Source: Protaetiibacter sp.
GTDB taxonomy: Bacteria > Actinomycetota > Actinomycetes > Actinomycetales > Microbacteriaceae
Direction: 5' to 3'
Assembly: GCA_030150265.1 (NCBI GenBank)
Contig: JASLGG010000021.1
Coordinates: 1 to 64,000, forward strand
Length of the DNA: 64,000 nt
The notes beneath the pieces were generated by a model. The model worked only from the letters and a program-made list of their open reading frames with translations, did not search any database and was not told where the DNA came from. Below are positions 9,131 to 16,932 of the stretch, in pieces; the stretch's first letter is position 1, and every line of letters starts with the position of its first letter. The translations under genes and the position numbers were made by a program.

Positions 9131-9655
9131 TCAGACGAGCTGCAGCGCCCGCACCTCTGCCGGCAGCAGCCGCTCGCGCCCGCCGAGCCCCGAGAGCTCG
9201 AGCACGACGGCGGTGCCCGCCAGCTGCCAGCCCGCGCGCTCGATGAGGCGGTGCGAGGCGGCGAGGGTGCCGCCGGTGGCGAGCACGTCGTCCACGAGCA
9301 GCACGCGCGTGCCGGCGGGCAGCTGGCCGGCGTGCACCTGCAGGGAGGCCTCGCCGTACTCGAGCGCGTAGCTCTCGGTGAGCGTCTCGCCCGGCAGCTT
9401 GCCGGCCTTGCGGATGAGCAGCAGCCCGTGCCCGCTGCGCGCGGCGGATGCGGCGGCCAGCGCGAAGCCGCGCGCCTCCACCCCCGCGACGACGTCGTAC
9501 TCGCCCGCGAAGGGCGCGACGAGCGCATCCGACACCACGGCGAACGCCTCGGCGTCGGCGAACACCGGCGTCAGGTCGCGGAACAGGATACCGGGCTCCG
9601 GGAAGTCGGGGATCGTGCGGGTGAGGGCCTCGAGGTGCGCTGCGGCGTCGGTCAC
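9131..9655 (-). CDS. apt: adenine phosphoribosyltransferase
   Basis: A 174-residue protein matching the size and layout of Apt, which makes AMP from adenine and PRPP in purine salvage. Visible marks are FPEPGILFRDLTP at 18-30, the GVEARGF segment around 58-64, RKAGKLPGE and the PRPP-binding loop VLLVDDVLATGGT (118-130). The start at 9655 sits just before the conserved N-terminal helix. It is divergent from the membrane-protein pair at 9743 and appears to be a single-gene unit. Confidence 0.95.
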   Translation of the reverse strand: MTDAAAHLEALTRTIPDFPEPGILFRDLTPVFADAEAFAVVSDALVAPFAGEYDVVAGVEARGFALAAASAARSGHGLLLIRKAGKLPGETLTESYALEYGEASLQVHAGQLPAGTRVLLVDDVLATGGTLAASHRLIERAGWQLAGTAVVLELSGLGGRERLLPAEVRALQLV

Positions 9656-9742
9656 CCGCCCAGGCTACGCGGCGCCGGCGAGGGCGGCGGACGCGCCCGC
9701 CGAACGTCGCCGCCCGACGCTGCGCGGGCGTAGGGTACGGCC

Positions 9743-10357
9743 GTGGCAGCGACCCCGGTGCACACCCGTGCGAGCTGGCGCGCGGTGCCGTGGATCGGCA
9801 TCCTGGCGGCCATCGCCGTCGTGCAGCTCGTGCGCGCCCAGCCCTTCGACACGGCCGTGTTCGGCGCGGCGGCCGTGCTGCTCACCCTCGACACGGTCGG
9901 GGTCGTACGCCTGCGCGTCACCCGGCCGACGCTGCGGATGCCGCTGCTGCTCGCCCTCGCCGCCGCGGTCGCCGCCGTGCTCGTGCTCGCGCCGCGGCAC
10001 GGGCTCGTGACCGGGATCGCGGTGGGCCTCGTCGGGCTGGTGGCGGTACCGCTCGCGTGGCTGCGTCCGCCCGCGCGCGGCGCCGAGGTGGGGGAGCCGG
10101 ATGCCGCCCGCCGCCGCATCCGCATCCGCCGCGCCGCGATCGGCTGGGCCGCCGTCGTGCTCGTGATGTGCCTCGTGGAGCTGTGGTCGTTCCTCGCGGG
10201 GCGGCTCACCACGCAGGCGCAGGGGCAGCATCCGGCGATCTCGGAGCTGCTCGACCCCGCGCTCGACACCCCGCTCGGGCGCCTGGTGTTCGCGGTGTGC
10301 TGGCTCGCGCTCGGCGTGCTGCTCATCACGCGGGGGAGGAGGCGCCCGGATGCGTGA
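9743..10357 (+). CDS. small integral membrane protein
   Basis: A 204-residue protein with about six hydrophobic segments and a basic loop DAARRRIRIRRA near residue 125. A GTG start at 9743 follows a tagggt box by only a few bases, so the mRNA may be leaderless. It overlaps the next small membrane protein by 8 bp, indicating translational coupling. No catalytic motif is seen. Such pairs are conserved in Microbacteriaceae without known function. Confidence 0.7.
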   Translation: MAATPVHTRASWRAVPWIGILAAIAVVQLVRAQPFDTAVFGAAAVLLTLDTVGVVRLRVTRPTLRMPLLLALAAAVAAVLVLAPRHGLVTGIAVGLVGLVAVPLAWLRPPARGAEVGEPDAARRRIRIRRAAIGWAAVVLVMCLVELWSFLAGRLTTQAQGQHPAISELLDPALDTPLGRLVFAVCWLALGVLLITRGRRRPDA

Positions 10358-10580
10358 CGTGACGATCGCCGTCTACTTGCTGTGCCTGGCGGGCGCGCTC
10401 GCGCTCACCGCGATGGCGCACCTGCCGGCGCGGGGCGTGGCGCCGCTCACCGAGCTCCTCGACGAGGTGCTGGCCGAGCGCGCGCCGCGCTTCGTGCTCG
10501 TGCTGTTCTGGTGGTGGCTCGGGTGGCACTTCCTGGTGGGGCAGACGGTGGATCCGCCGGTGCTGGGAGTCGGTGTCTGA
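10350..10580 (+). CDS. DUF6186-like small membrane protein
   Basis: A 76-residue protein with an N-terminal membrane segment (YLLCLAGALALTAM) and a C-terminal one around FVLVLFWWWLGWHFL. The WWLGWHF pattern is what I associate with the DUF6186 family of actinobacteria. Its ATG lies inside the 3' end of the preceding membrane-protein gene (8-bp overlap). The function is unknown. Confidence 0.7.
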   Translation: MRDVTIAVYLLCLAGALALTAMAHLPARGVAPLTELLDEVLAERAPRFVLVLFWWWLGWHFLVGQTVDPPVLGVGV

Positions 10581-10616
10581 TCCGTCGCGCCTGTCGCCGC
10601 TGGCTAGCATGGCGGC

Positions 10617-10859
10617 ATGTCGGAACACCGCGTACCCGCGCCGCTGCTCGAGGGCAAGCTGACGGGGCCCGCCTCCTACTTCCCGAGCATCGAGAAGACC
10701 TACGGCCAGCCCATCCAGCACTGGCTCGACCTCGCCGCCGACCGCCTCGACGACCACCGCCACATGGAGGTCGTGGAGTGGCTCAAGACCGAGCACGGCA
10801 TGGGCCACGGCCACGCCAACGCGGTGGTCGGCTACGCGAAGGCGAGACTCGGCGGCTGA
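10617..10859 (+). CDS. DUF4287-domain protein
   Basis: An 80-residue soluble protein. The segment TGPASYFPSIEKTYGQPIQ followed by W and the later HGMGHGHANAVV match the DUF4287 family, small proteins of unknown function often fused to or near DUF5655 domains. It is probably transcribed from its own promoter (a tagcat box lies just upstream of the ATG at 10617) and is the last chromosomal gene before the tRNA locus. Confidence 0.85.
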   Translation: MSEHRVPAPLLEGKLTGPASYFPSIEKTYGQPIQHWLDLAADRLDDHRHMEVVEWLKTEHGMGHGHANAVVGYAKARLGG

Positions 10860-10945
10860 GGCGGCACCGGATGCCGCGGGGTGCGCGTCGAGCCCCCGCG
10901 GACACGGTAAGGTAGTGAGCCGTGCCGTTCTTCGGCACGAAGCCA

Positions 10946-11016
<71 letters not shown>

Positions 11017-11036
11017 ACAACTGAAAATCCATGCCA

Positions 11037-11110
11037 CGGGCTGTGGCGCAGCTTGGTAGCGCACCTGACTGGGGGTCAGGGGGTCGCAGGTTCAAATCCT
11101 GTCAGCCCGA
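11037..11110 (+). tRNA. tRNA-Pro (anticodon GGG)
   Basis: A 74-base cloverleaf: acceptor CGGGCTG/CAGCCCG with discriminator A, D arm GCGC/GCGC, anticodon stem CCTGA/TCAGG with loop CTGGGGG (anticodon GGG), a five-base variable region and T arm GCAGG/CCTGT with loop TTCAAAT. CCA is not encoded. The 3' part from the anticodon loop onward is repeated at 46,716 and 54,465, making this gene the integration target of the neighbouring elements; the gene is kept intact by the element-borne sequence. Confidence 0.95.
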
Positions 11111-11111
11111 C
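11069..11111 (+). other. attL of the ICE (3' part of tRNA-Pro)
   Basis: These 43 bases, from the anticodon loop to one base past the discriminator, recur with one mismatch at 46,716-46,758, and their last 35 recur with one mismatch at 54,465-54,499. The mismatch is in the variable-loop side (G here, A in both distal copies). Tyrosine integrases commonly cross over in the anticodon loop or T arm of tRNA genes, and an integrase gene lies 200 bp away. Confidence 0.88.
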
Positions 11112-11115
11112 GTAA

Positions 11116-11150
11116 AAGCCCAGGTGAGAGTAGGTTTCTCGCCTGGGCTT
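11116..11150 (+). terminator. hairpin terminator after tRNA-Pro (element-borne)
   Basis: A 9-bp stem AAGCCCAGG/CCTGGGCTT, extended by GAGA/TCTC, lies five bases after the tRNA end. It belongs to the ICE left end, so it replaces the original chromosomal terminator that now sits at 54,505. Confidence 0.75.
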
Positions 11151-11175
11151 CGTCATGTCCGGGGATGGTTTTCCG

Positions 11176-11279
11176 TGGTCCCCCTCTGGTCCCCCTGGTG
11201 TGGCGCAGGGCGGTCGCCTGTGGACAGTCGAATCCCCTCGACCCGCTTCCCTGTGGATAAGGGGACCAAAAGGGGACCA
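11176..11279. repeat. Two phased pairs of GGGGACCA repeats, possible integrase arm sites
   Basis: Tggtcccc(c) occurs at 11,176 and 11,187, and its complement ggggacca at 11,261 and 11,272. In both pairs the copies are 11 bp apart, one helical turn. A third pair with the same spacing is at 46,604 and 46,615 near the other end of the element. Arm-type binding sites of tyrosine integrases have this arrangement. No other gene is seen between the terminator and the integrase stop at 11,319. Confidence 0.6.
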
Positions 11280-11318
11280 GAACGACTGCGAGGCTGCTCG
11301 CGCGGACGCGGGCGCACA

Positions 11319-12548
11319 TCACAGGCCCCTGGCCGAGGGACCGCTGCGCCGGGCCTGCTTGCGCTGCCCGGCGGCGGAGAGGAAGGCGTTGGCCTGCTCG
11401 GCAGCCGACGCGAGATGCCGGTCGTCGGGGTGCAGGTAGCCGCGGGTGGTTTCCATTGAGGCGTGGCCGAGGATGTCTTGCAGGACGTGCAGCGGGATGC
11501 CGGCGTCGGCCATCCAGGTCGCTCCGGTGTGGCGCAGGCCGTGCCGGGTGAGGTCGGGCAGTCCGAGCTGGGCGACGATGCTGTCCCAGTTGGTGGCGTC
11601 GCGGACGGTCGCGGTGGTGAGGTAGCCGCCCTTCGGTCCAACGAGGAGCTGGTCTTCGGGTTCCTTGCCCTCGGCGAGGCGTTCCAGGACGGGCCGGAGC
11701 GGTTCGAGGATCGGCACCCGGCGTTCTTTGCGGCTCTTGGTCGGCTTGGTCACCAGGCCGCCCTTGCCGGGGAAGACCTGCCTGCGGATCACGACGAGGT
11801 TCTTGCCGAAGTCCACGTCTTCGACCTGCAATCCGGATACCTCCGAGGACCGTGCGGCCAGCAGCGCGGCGAGCATCACGAAGTCGCTGTAGGACTGGTG
11901 GACCTTGCCGCACGCCTTGGCGAGCCGGTTGAGGGTCTTCATGTCTGGGATCGCGTGCGCCCGCGGGGAGGACTGTTCGGCGGACTGGCCGCGGAAGGCG
12001 TTGCGGTTCAGGCTCCGCTTGGCGCGGTTCTTGGCGGGGTTGATCTGGATGAGCCCGTCCCGAACTGCTTCATCGAGTACGCGGACCAGCGGCGCGATGG
12101 TGTTCTTGATGGTCGACGCGCCGTGGCGTTGCTCCCACTCATCGATGGTGCGGTCGATGATGCCTGCGGTGATCTGGGTAACAGGCAGGTGCCCGAGCGC
12201 GGGCAGCACCCGCAGCTTCAGCCCGTACCCGTAGGTCTCGCCCGTGGAGGTCGGGTCCAGGCCCCGCGCCCACCGGTCGCCGATGGAGGTAACGAACTCC
12301 AACAGTGTCATCGACACGTCCATGCCCTTGGTCGATGAGTTGCGGAGCTGGTCGAAGAAGGTGTGCGCGGCGGCTTCGTCGGGCACGATCTCCGACCGGG
12401 TGACGCGGCGTTTGGTGGTCGGGTCGGTCCACCGGGCTCGGGCGCGGATGCCGTAGGAGCGGCGCTCCATGTCCGTGGACAGCTTCACCCCGATCGGCGG
12501 CACCGGCTTGGGCGCAGCGGTCGGCTGGGGCTCAGCTCTCCGCGGCAT
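11319..12548 (-). CDS. int: tyrosine recombinase / integrase of the ICE
   Basis: A 409-residue phage-type integrase. An N-terminal arm-binding region is followed by a SAM-like core-binding domain (about 75-180) and a catalytic domain with ARSSEV (first Arg), a Lys in the TKPTKS beta-hairpin, HGLRHTGATW (His-x-x-Arg) and LGHASMETTRGYLH with the nucleophile Tyr. Downstream it faces the tRNA-Pro attachment site, the usual place for the enzyme that integrated the element. The ATG at 12548 is preferred over an upstream ATG at 12587. It overlaps the Xis-like gene by 17 bp, so the two are translationally linked. Confidence 0.92.
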   Translation of the reverse strand: MPRRAEPQPTAAPKPVPPIGVKLSTDMERRSYGIRARARWTDPTTKRRVTRSEIVPDEAAAHTFFDQLRNSSTKGMDVSMTLLEFVTSIGDRWARGLDPTSTGETYGYGLKLRVLPALGHLPVTQITAGIIDRTIDEWEQRHGASTIKNTIAPLVRVLDEAVRDGLIQINPAKNRAKRSLNRNAFRGQSAEQSSPRAHAIPDMKTLNRLAKACGKVHQSYSDFVMLAALLAARSSEVSGLQVEDVDFGKNLVVIRRQVFPGKGGLVTKPTKSRKERRVPILEPLRPVLERLAEGKEPEDQLLVGPKGGYLTTATVRDATNWDSIVAQLGLPDLTRHGLRHTGATWMADAGIPLHVLQDILGHASMETTRGYLHPDDRHLASAAEQANAFLSAAGQRKQARRSGPSARGL

Positions 12549-12744
12549 GGTCGTGTTCCAGCTCGGCCAGCCAGCGATCCACCGCATCGAGCCGGTACCG
12601 AGCGATCCCGCCGAGGCGCAGGAACGACGGTCCGGTCCCGGACGAGCGCCACCGTGACAGTGTGGACTCCGAGACCTTCAGGTACGCCGCGACCTCGCGG
12701 CTGTGCATCAGGGGTGACACCACGAGTGCTCCGTTGTCGCTCAT
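12532..12744 (-). CDS. excisionase-like helix-turn-helix protein
   Basis: A 70-residue MerR/AlpA-type HTH protein: HSREVAAYLKVSESTLSRWR then GTGPSFLRLGGIARYRLDAVDRWL. This layout is typical of recombination directionality factors and of small element regulators. It lies directly upstream of and overlaps the integrase gene, which supports a role in excision. Its own start overlaps the stop of the gene at 12741 (ATGA). Confidence 0.85.
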   Translation of the reverse strand: MSDNGALVVSPLMHSREVAAYLKVSESTLSRWRSSGTGPSFLRLGGIARYRLDAVDRWLAELEHDHAAES

Positions 12745-13316
12745 GACACTTCTCCGGTGTCGGGGTCGAGGTCGCGGTAGAACGCTTCTTCGGCCTCACG
12801 GCGTGCGGCGACGTCGGCCATGACGAACTCCACGAACTCGGCGTCGCGGTCGATGATCGGCACGTCCTCGATCGGCTCGGCGGGTTCTTCACCGGGCCAG
12901 ACGGTCTGCCTGGTCGGCCGGTCGTGGTCGAGCTTGGTGCCGGACGCGGCGACCCATTCGCGGAGTCGCTGGCGGGCCTCGGCGAAGTCGCGGTGCCAGC
13001 CCAGTGGCGCGGACCCGTTCTGCTCGGGGTCGTAGGCGCTGAGCCAGTGCAGGTGCAACGCGGACAGCTCCCACAGCAACTCGGGGTGCGTGTACCAGGC
13101 CGGCGGGATGACGGACGCGGGAAGGCCGTAGGTGTGCCTGAGCCAGTCCACCCAGCGGTTGAGTTCCAGCCACTCGACCTCGGCGTCGTCGGCGTTCAGC
13201 AGGTTCCAGTTGATCGGGTGCGGGGGCTCGGCGATCAGTGGGTCGTCATAGCCCTCATCCGTCTCGTCCAGGTCGGGAACGTTGCTCGTGATCACGTCAT
13301 CGGTGGCGTCGGACAT
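12741..13316 (-). CDS. conserved ICE protein of unknown function
   Basis: A 191-residue acidic, Trp-rich soluble protein. Visible features are an NRWVDWLRHTYG segment, WYTHPELLWELSALHLHW, and PLGWHRDFAEARQRLREW followed by RPTRQTVWPGEEP. I recall this pattern only from uncharacterised proteins encoded beside coupling proteins in actinobacterial elements. The ATG at 13316 is supported by an AGGAG six to seven bases upstream; an extension to 13349 is not needed. It overlaps the Xis-like gene by 4 bp. Confidence 0.7.
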   Translation of the reverse strand: MSDATDDVITSNVPDLDETDEGYDDPLIAEPPHPINWNLLNADDAEVEWLELNRWVDWLRHTYGLPASVIPPAWYTHPELLWELSALHLHWLSAYDPEQNGSAPLGWHRDFAEARQRLREWVAASGTKLDHDRPTRQTVWPGEEPAEPIEDVPIIDRDAEFVEFVMADVAARREAEEAFYRDLDPDTGEVS

Positions 13317-13398
13317 GCTGTGCTCCTGTCTGCTCACGCGAGCGGTCATCGCGGCTCGCTATGACTGCGAGGTGAGCCGTGAGGCGACTACCGCGTGC

Positions 13399-15177
13399 TT
13401 AGGTGTCAGAGCGGCGCAGTAGCGCCTCAATCTCGGCGCGGTCGGCGGTGAGCTGGGCGGCGTCGGGGCGCTTGGGCCACGGGTGCAGGTCGGTGACGAT
13501 CGGTGGTGCGGAGCGCAGCAGCACGATCCCGGTTCCGAACGGGAGCCGGCGGATACGGTCGGGTGGGAAGATCGGCACCCGCCTGATAGAGCGCTGGTTG
13601 GAGCGGGTGCCGTGATCGCCGAGGGTCACGGAGTCGGTGTATTCGTCGCGTTCCCCGACGAGCGCGGACAGGTCTTGCAGGTCGCGGCTGTTGGATGCGC
13701 CGCCGAGGATCACCTTGACGATCGAGGCGTCCCAGATCGCGCCGGCCTGGTGCTCGTTCCACTTGTCCCGCGCCTGCGCGAGACTTTGCAGTACCGGCAT
13801 GGTCGTGATGCCCGACCCGCCCCCTTCGGCCATGAGCGTTGGGAGCGACGGCAGCGGGCTGAGGTTGGCTATCTCGTCCAGCGCCAGCAGTAAGGGAGGA
13901 TCGAGCCTGGCGCCGGGCGAGCGGGCGGCGAGTCGGCGGGCGGTCTCGATCAGGTCTTCCACGAGCGCGGCGACCAGCGCGGCGCTGGCTCCCGCACCGG
14001 ACCCGGTTGCCAGCAGGAACAACGTGCCGCGGTCGCGGATGAACGCTTCGGGGTCGAAGCCCTCACCGGGGCCGGGCGATACGGCGTCGAGCACGCGCGG
14101 GTCGGCCAGCGAGCCGAGAGCCAAGGAGACGCCCTGCCAGATCGAGTCGCGGGTGCGGGGGTCGGAGTCGATCATCGCTTCCAGGGACTCGGCCCACCCG
14201 GTCGCAGCCTGGGTGGAGCCGGTCAGGATCGCCACCGCGTCAGCGGCCGCGGTCGGATCGAGAGCCCACCGAAACAGCTCAGCGGGCGGCCGGTTGTCGA
14301 TCGCCGCAGCGTGCAGAAGCGATTGCAGGGCGGCCCGGGTCTTGCCCTCCCAGAACCCGCCACCATCGACTCCGCCGGCGGACAGCCCAGTACCGGCGGC
14401 GAGCCCGGTGGCGCGGATCATCGCCGTCTGCGGCGACTCGCACCCACGGATCGGCGACCACCGCATCCCCGCGGGCAGGCCCTCCGCCAGATGTTGGGGG
14501 TCGAAGATCGCGACCGGCCCGATCCGACGCCGGGCGCGCATCGTCGCGGTCAGGTTGTCCGGGCGGGTGCTCGTGGCCACGACTGCGCCGGGAGCATCGA
14601 GGATCGCGGGGATCACCAGGTGCAGGCCTTTGCCGCTTCGGGGCGGGCCGATGACCATGATCGAGTCCTCAACCGACGCCCACACGCTCGTACCTTTGGA
14701 GGTGCCGAGCCGATAGCCCACGTCCTGCGGCCTGGGGTCGCTCAGACCGGGCCGGAGGCTCCCCGCCCGTCGCAGCAGCGCCTTCTCAGACGCGGCAGTG
14801 TTGACCTCCGAGCGAGTAGCGATACCGGCCACCCGACGCGGGTCCTGCTCGACCCGGTGCGTGTGCCGGCGCAGCCGCGACCAGGCCCAGACCCCGCCGT
14901 TGACGAGGCCGGTAAGCAGCAGGCTCGCGACGATCCAGTAGACGACCGGGCTCAGGCCGGGGGCGCCGAGGGCTGCTGCCGGGTCGCCGGGATCGAACAG
15001 CACCCCAATCCCGGAGGCAGGCCCGCCGGTCGGCTGGCTCGTGCCCGTGAGCCATGCCGCAACCGATCCGGCGCCATGAAGCATAAGAGCGACCCCGAAC
15101 AGCACGACCAGCCCGATCATGGCGGCGTTGGTCAGCTCGTCTCCAAAGGAGCCGGTCTGCCGCCCCTGACCGTTCAC
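13399..15177 (-). CDS. type IV coupling protein (TraG/VirD4 family)
   Basis: A 592-residue membrane-bound ATPase that should link the relaxosome to the secretion channel. Two N-terminal membrane segments (about 15-40 and 80-105) precede the motor domain. Walker A reads GPPRSGKG, followed by a segment typical of TraG (VVATSTRPDN), and the Walker B region reads LLLALDEIANLSPLPSLP. Late motifs (TTMPVLQSLAQARDKW) are also TraG-like. Its start overlaps the stop of the gene at 15174 by 4 bp. It is the distal gene of the transfer operon. Confidence 0.92.
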   Translation of the reverse strand: MNGQGRQTGSFGDELTNAAMIGLVVLFGVALMLHGAGSVAAWLTGTSQPTGGPASGIGVLFDPGDPAAALGAPGLSPVVYWIVASLLLTGLVNGGVWAWSRLRRHTHRVEQDPRRVAGIATRSEVNTAASEKALLRRAGSLRPGLSDPRPQDVGYRLGTSKGTSVWASVEDSIMVIGPPRSGKGLHLVIPAILDAPGAVVATSTRPDNLTATMRARRRIGPVAIFDPQHLAEGLPAGMRWSPIRGCESPQTAMIRATGLAAGTGLSAGGVDGGGFWEGKTRAALQSLLHAAAIDNRPPAELFRWALDPTAAADAVAILTGSTQAATGWAESLEAMIDSDPRTRDSIWQGVSLALGSLADPRVLDAVSPGPGEGFDPEAFIRDRGTLFLLATGSGAGASAALVAALVEDLIETARRLAARSPGARLDPPLLLALDEIANLSPLPSLPTLMAEGGGSGITTMPVLQSLAQARDKWNEHQAGAIWDASIVKVILGGASNSRDLQDLSALVGERDEYTDSVTLGDHGTRSNQRSIRRVPIFPPDRIRRLPFGTGIVLLRSAPPIVTDLHPWPKRPDAAQLTADRAEIEALLRRSDT

Positions 15178-15728
15178 GGCGCCACCCGCTGGACGACGAC
15201 CGTGCCGGAGATACGCCCGAACAGCAGCACCTCCACGACGCCGCCCGAGGCGTCAGCGCTGAGCTGTGCGGGATTGACGAGGGCGCGAGCGGTGCCGGTC
15301 CCGGCAGCGTCAGTGTGCCCGGTGATGACGGCGACGGCCACATCCTCACCCGGCACGAAGCCGTCGCCCTCGACAGCGAGGAACGCGGGCCCCGATACCG
15401 GCTTCTCGGCCTCGGGCTTCGACTGGGTTGTCCGGCGGCGGCGGGGAGCGATGATGTCGGTGAAGCTCGTGCCGTCCGCCTCGCGGACCTCGACCCGCAC
15501 CGCTGTCGTCCGGTCGTTGGTGGCGCGGTCGATGATCTGCCCGAACGAGGATCGCCGCCACGGCGGCGCGAACGGCTCCGGGGCCAGCGGCTTGCCGTCG
15601 ATGGTGACGGCGACTGTGCCGTCCTCGCGCACGTCGAGCACGACGAGCGGAATGGACACCGGGACGGATTCGGGCTCGGGCTTCTTCATAGCGTCGAGGT
15701 GAGCCAACGCCGCCATGAGCGGATGCAT
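15174..15728 (-). CDS. conserved ICE protein upstream of the coupling protein
   Basis: A 184-residue protein with no recognised domain. The N-terminal half carries VVLDVREDGTVAVTIDGKPL and PPWRRSSFGQIIDRATND. The C-terminal half is predicted beta-rich (VAVAVITGHTDAAGTGTARAL). The Arg-rich central linker and beta-rich end suggest a soluble accessory factor of the transfer system. The ATG at 15728 has an AGGAG just upstream; a longer frame to 16028 only reads the antisense of the small repeat gene. Confidence 0.68.
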   Translation of the reverse strand: MHPLMAALAHLDAMKKPEPESVPVSIPLVVLDVREDGTVAVTIDGKPLAPEPFAPPWRRSSFGQIIDRATNDRTTAVRVEVREADGTSFTDIIAPRRRRTTQSKPEAEKPVSGPAFLAVEGDGFVPGEDVAVAVITGHTDAAGTGTARALVNPAQLSADASGGVVEVLLFGRISGTVVVQRVAP

Positions 15729-15822
15729 GGTGCTCCTGAGCGTTCGCGCACACGTATGACCCTGTAGGTCGAACCTCTCACGCGTACGGAGGGATGTCGG
15801 ACGTCTCTGGCAGGCTCTTCGT

Positions 15823-16059
15823 ATGAGTGACGAAACTTGGGACGGCCGCCGGGCCGTCAGTGCGAACTCGGGTGATACGCGGTTCCGTGTGCGCGGCAAC
15901 CGGATGGTCGACGCGAACACTGGGGAGACATCATTCCGTGTCCGCGACGACGGCAGAGTGGTGGATGCCAACTCCGGCGAGACACGGTTTCGCGTGCGCG
16001 ATGATGGCCGTGTGGTCGATGTCAACACGGGTGAGACGGTCTACAGACTCAGAGGTTGA
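15823..16059 (+). CDS. small tandem-repeat protein (four about 18-residue repeats)
   Basis: A 78-residue protein made almost wholly of four repeats with consensus V-D-A-N-[ST]-G-[DE]-T-x-F-R-V-R-D-D-G-R-V. The 54-bp DNA units are also similar, so the repeats are recent. The alternating pattern suggests short beta hairpins stacked into a solenoid or a single sheet. It is transcribed against the transfer operon and sits between the gene at 15728 and the DUF4145 gene, so it looks like cargo inserted at a break in that operon. The function is unknown. The ATG at 15823 follows a plausible promoter region of about 90 bp. Confidence 0.7.
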   Translation: MSDETWDGRRAVSANSGDTRFRVRGNRMVDANTGETSFRVRDDGRVVDANSGETRFRVRDDGRVVDVNTGETVYRLRG

Positions 16060-16089
16060 GTCATTTGGCACTGGATCGGCCACCGCTGC

Positions 16090-16866
16090 TCAGGGTTGCC
16101 GCGAAGGCCCCTTGGCCGCGTTTATAGTTCGTGCTTGGGCATCAATGTCCGGGCCAGTGAAGAGTCGGTGGAAAGCCTCGTCGAGCACTCTGGCCCCGTC
16201 CAGCACCTCCATAGCGGTTAGGTCCGAGTCCTCATGCGTGCCGACGTTTCCGAGCCATTTGACGGCGAAGAAAAGATCGGCCACCGCTGGACGGTCCGGG
16301 TCGGCATCCCGCCACTCTTCGATACGTTCGTGTGCGTTCCGAAACTGCCCAGTTGGTCGCGTGGCAGAGATACCTTCTGAGGTCAAGAACCGTTCCACCG
16401 TGGCACGCAGCGCTGTTGCGGCCAGACCCGGATCAGCGAAAAGCACGCGAGACGCGCGCAGCACACCCTCTCGCACTTCGTCGGGTGCCGACTTCGGGAT
16501 CGGCATCATCAGCATCGGCGGATGCAAATGCGTCATGGTGTAGTACGAGGAATAGGAGATGCCTTGATACTCGAAATCCTCGCGATTCGACCTGCGGGAG
16601 TAGTCCACGCGGTAGTCACCCGTCCCGTGCACAGCCTGTCGGCACTCGGGATTCTCGCACTGGCCGCGGACGACAAACGTGCCGGAAATCCACTCCGGCT
16701 CGAACGCAGGGTGGTTGCGCGCGGAAGCTGAGTCGTGTCCTTCGTCCTCGGTGGGCGTTGAGAAGCCGATGTATCCGGTCTGGCACTTGGGGCAAGCAGG
16801 CCGCGGCCACGGCTGGCCGTCCTCAATCGGACGAGCGAGTTCGGAAAGTGCGGGGTCCACAGCCAT
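16090..16866 (-). CDS. DUF4145-domain protein with zinc-ribbon-like N-terminus
   Basis: A 258-residue protein. CPKC near residue 25 and CENPEC near residue 70 could bind a metal. The C-terminal region with LRATVERFLTSEGI and VKWLGNVGTHEDSD resembles DUF4145, a helical domain related to HEPN and found in many restriction and defence proteins. The gene converges on the 78-residue repeat gene (30 bp between stops), and the pair interrupts the transfer operon. A role in defence is an inference from the family and position. Confidence 0.72.
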   Translation of the reverse strand: MAVDPALSELARPIEDGQPWPRPACPKCQTGYIGFSTPTEDEGHDSASARNHPAFEPEWISGTFVVRGQCENPECRQAVHGTGDYRVDYSRRSNREDFEYQGISYSSYYTMTHLHPPMLMMPIPKSAPDEVREGVLRASRVLFADPGLAATALRATVERFLTSEGISATRPTGQFRNAHERIEEWRDADPDRPAVADLFFAVKWLGNVGTHEDSDLTAMEVLDGARVLDEAFHRLFTGPDIDAQARTINAAKGPSRQP

Positions 16867-16932
16867 GCCTCCAGCGTAGGCGGGACGCTATGCAGACAGG
16901 CGTAGAAAAGGAATAGATCCCGCGCGATGGCT

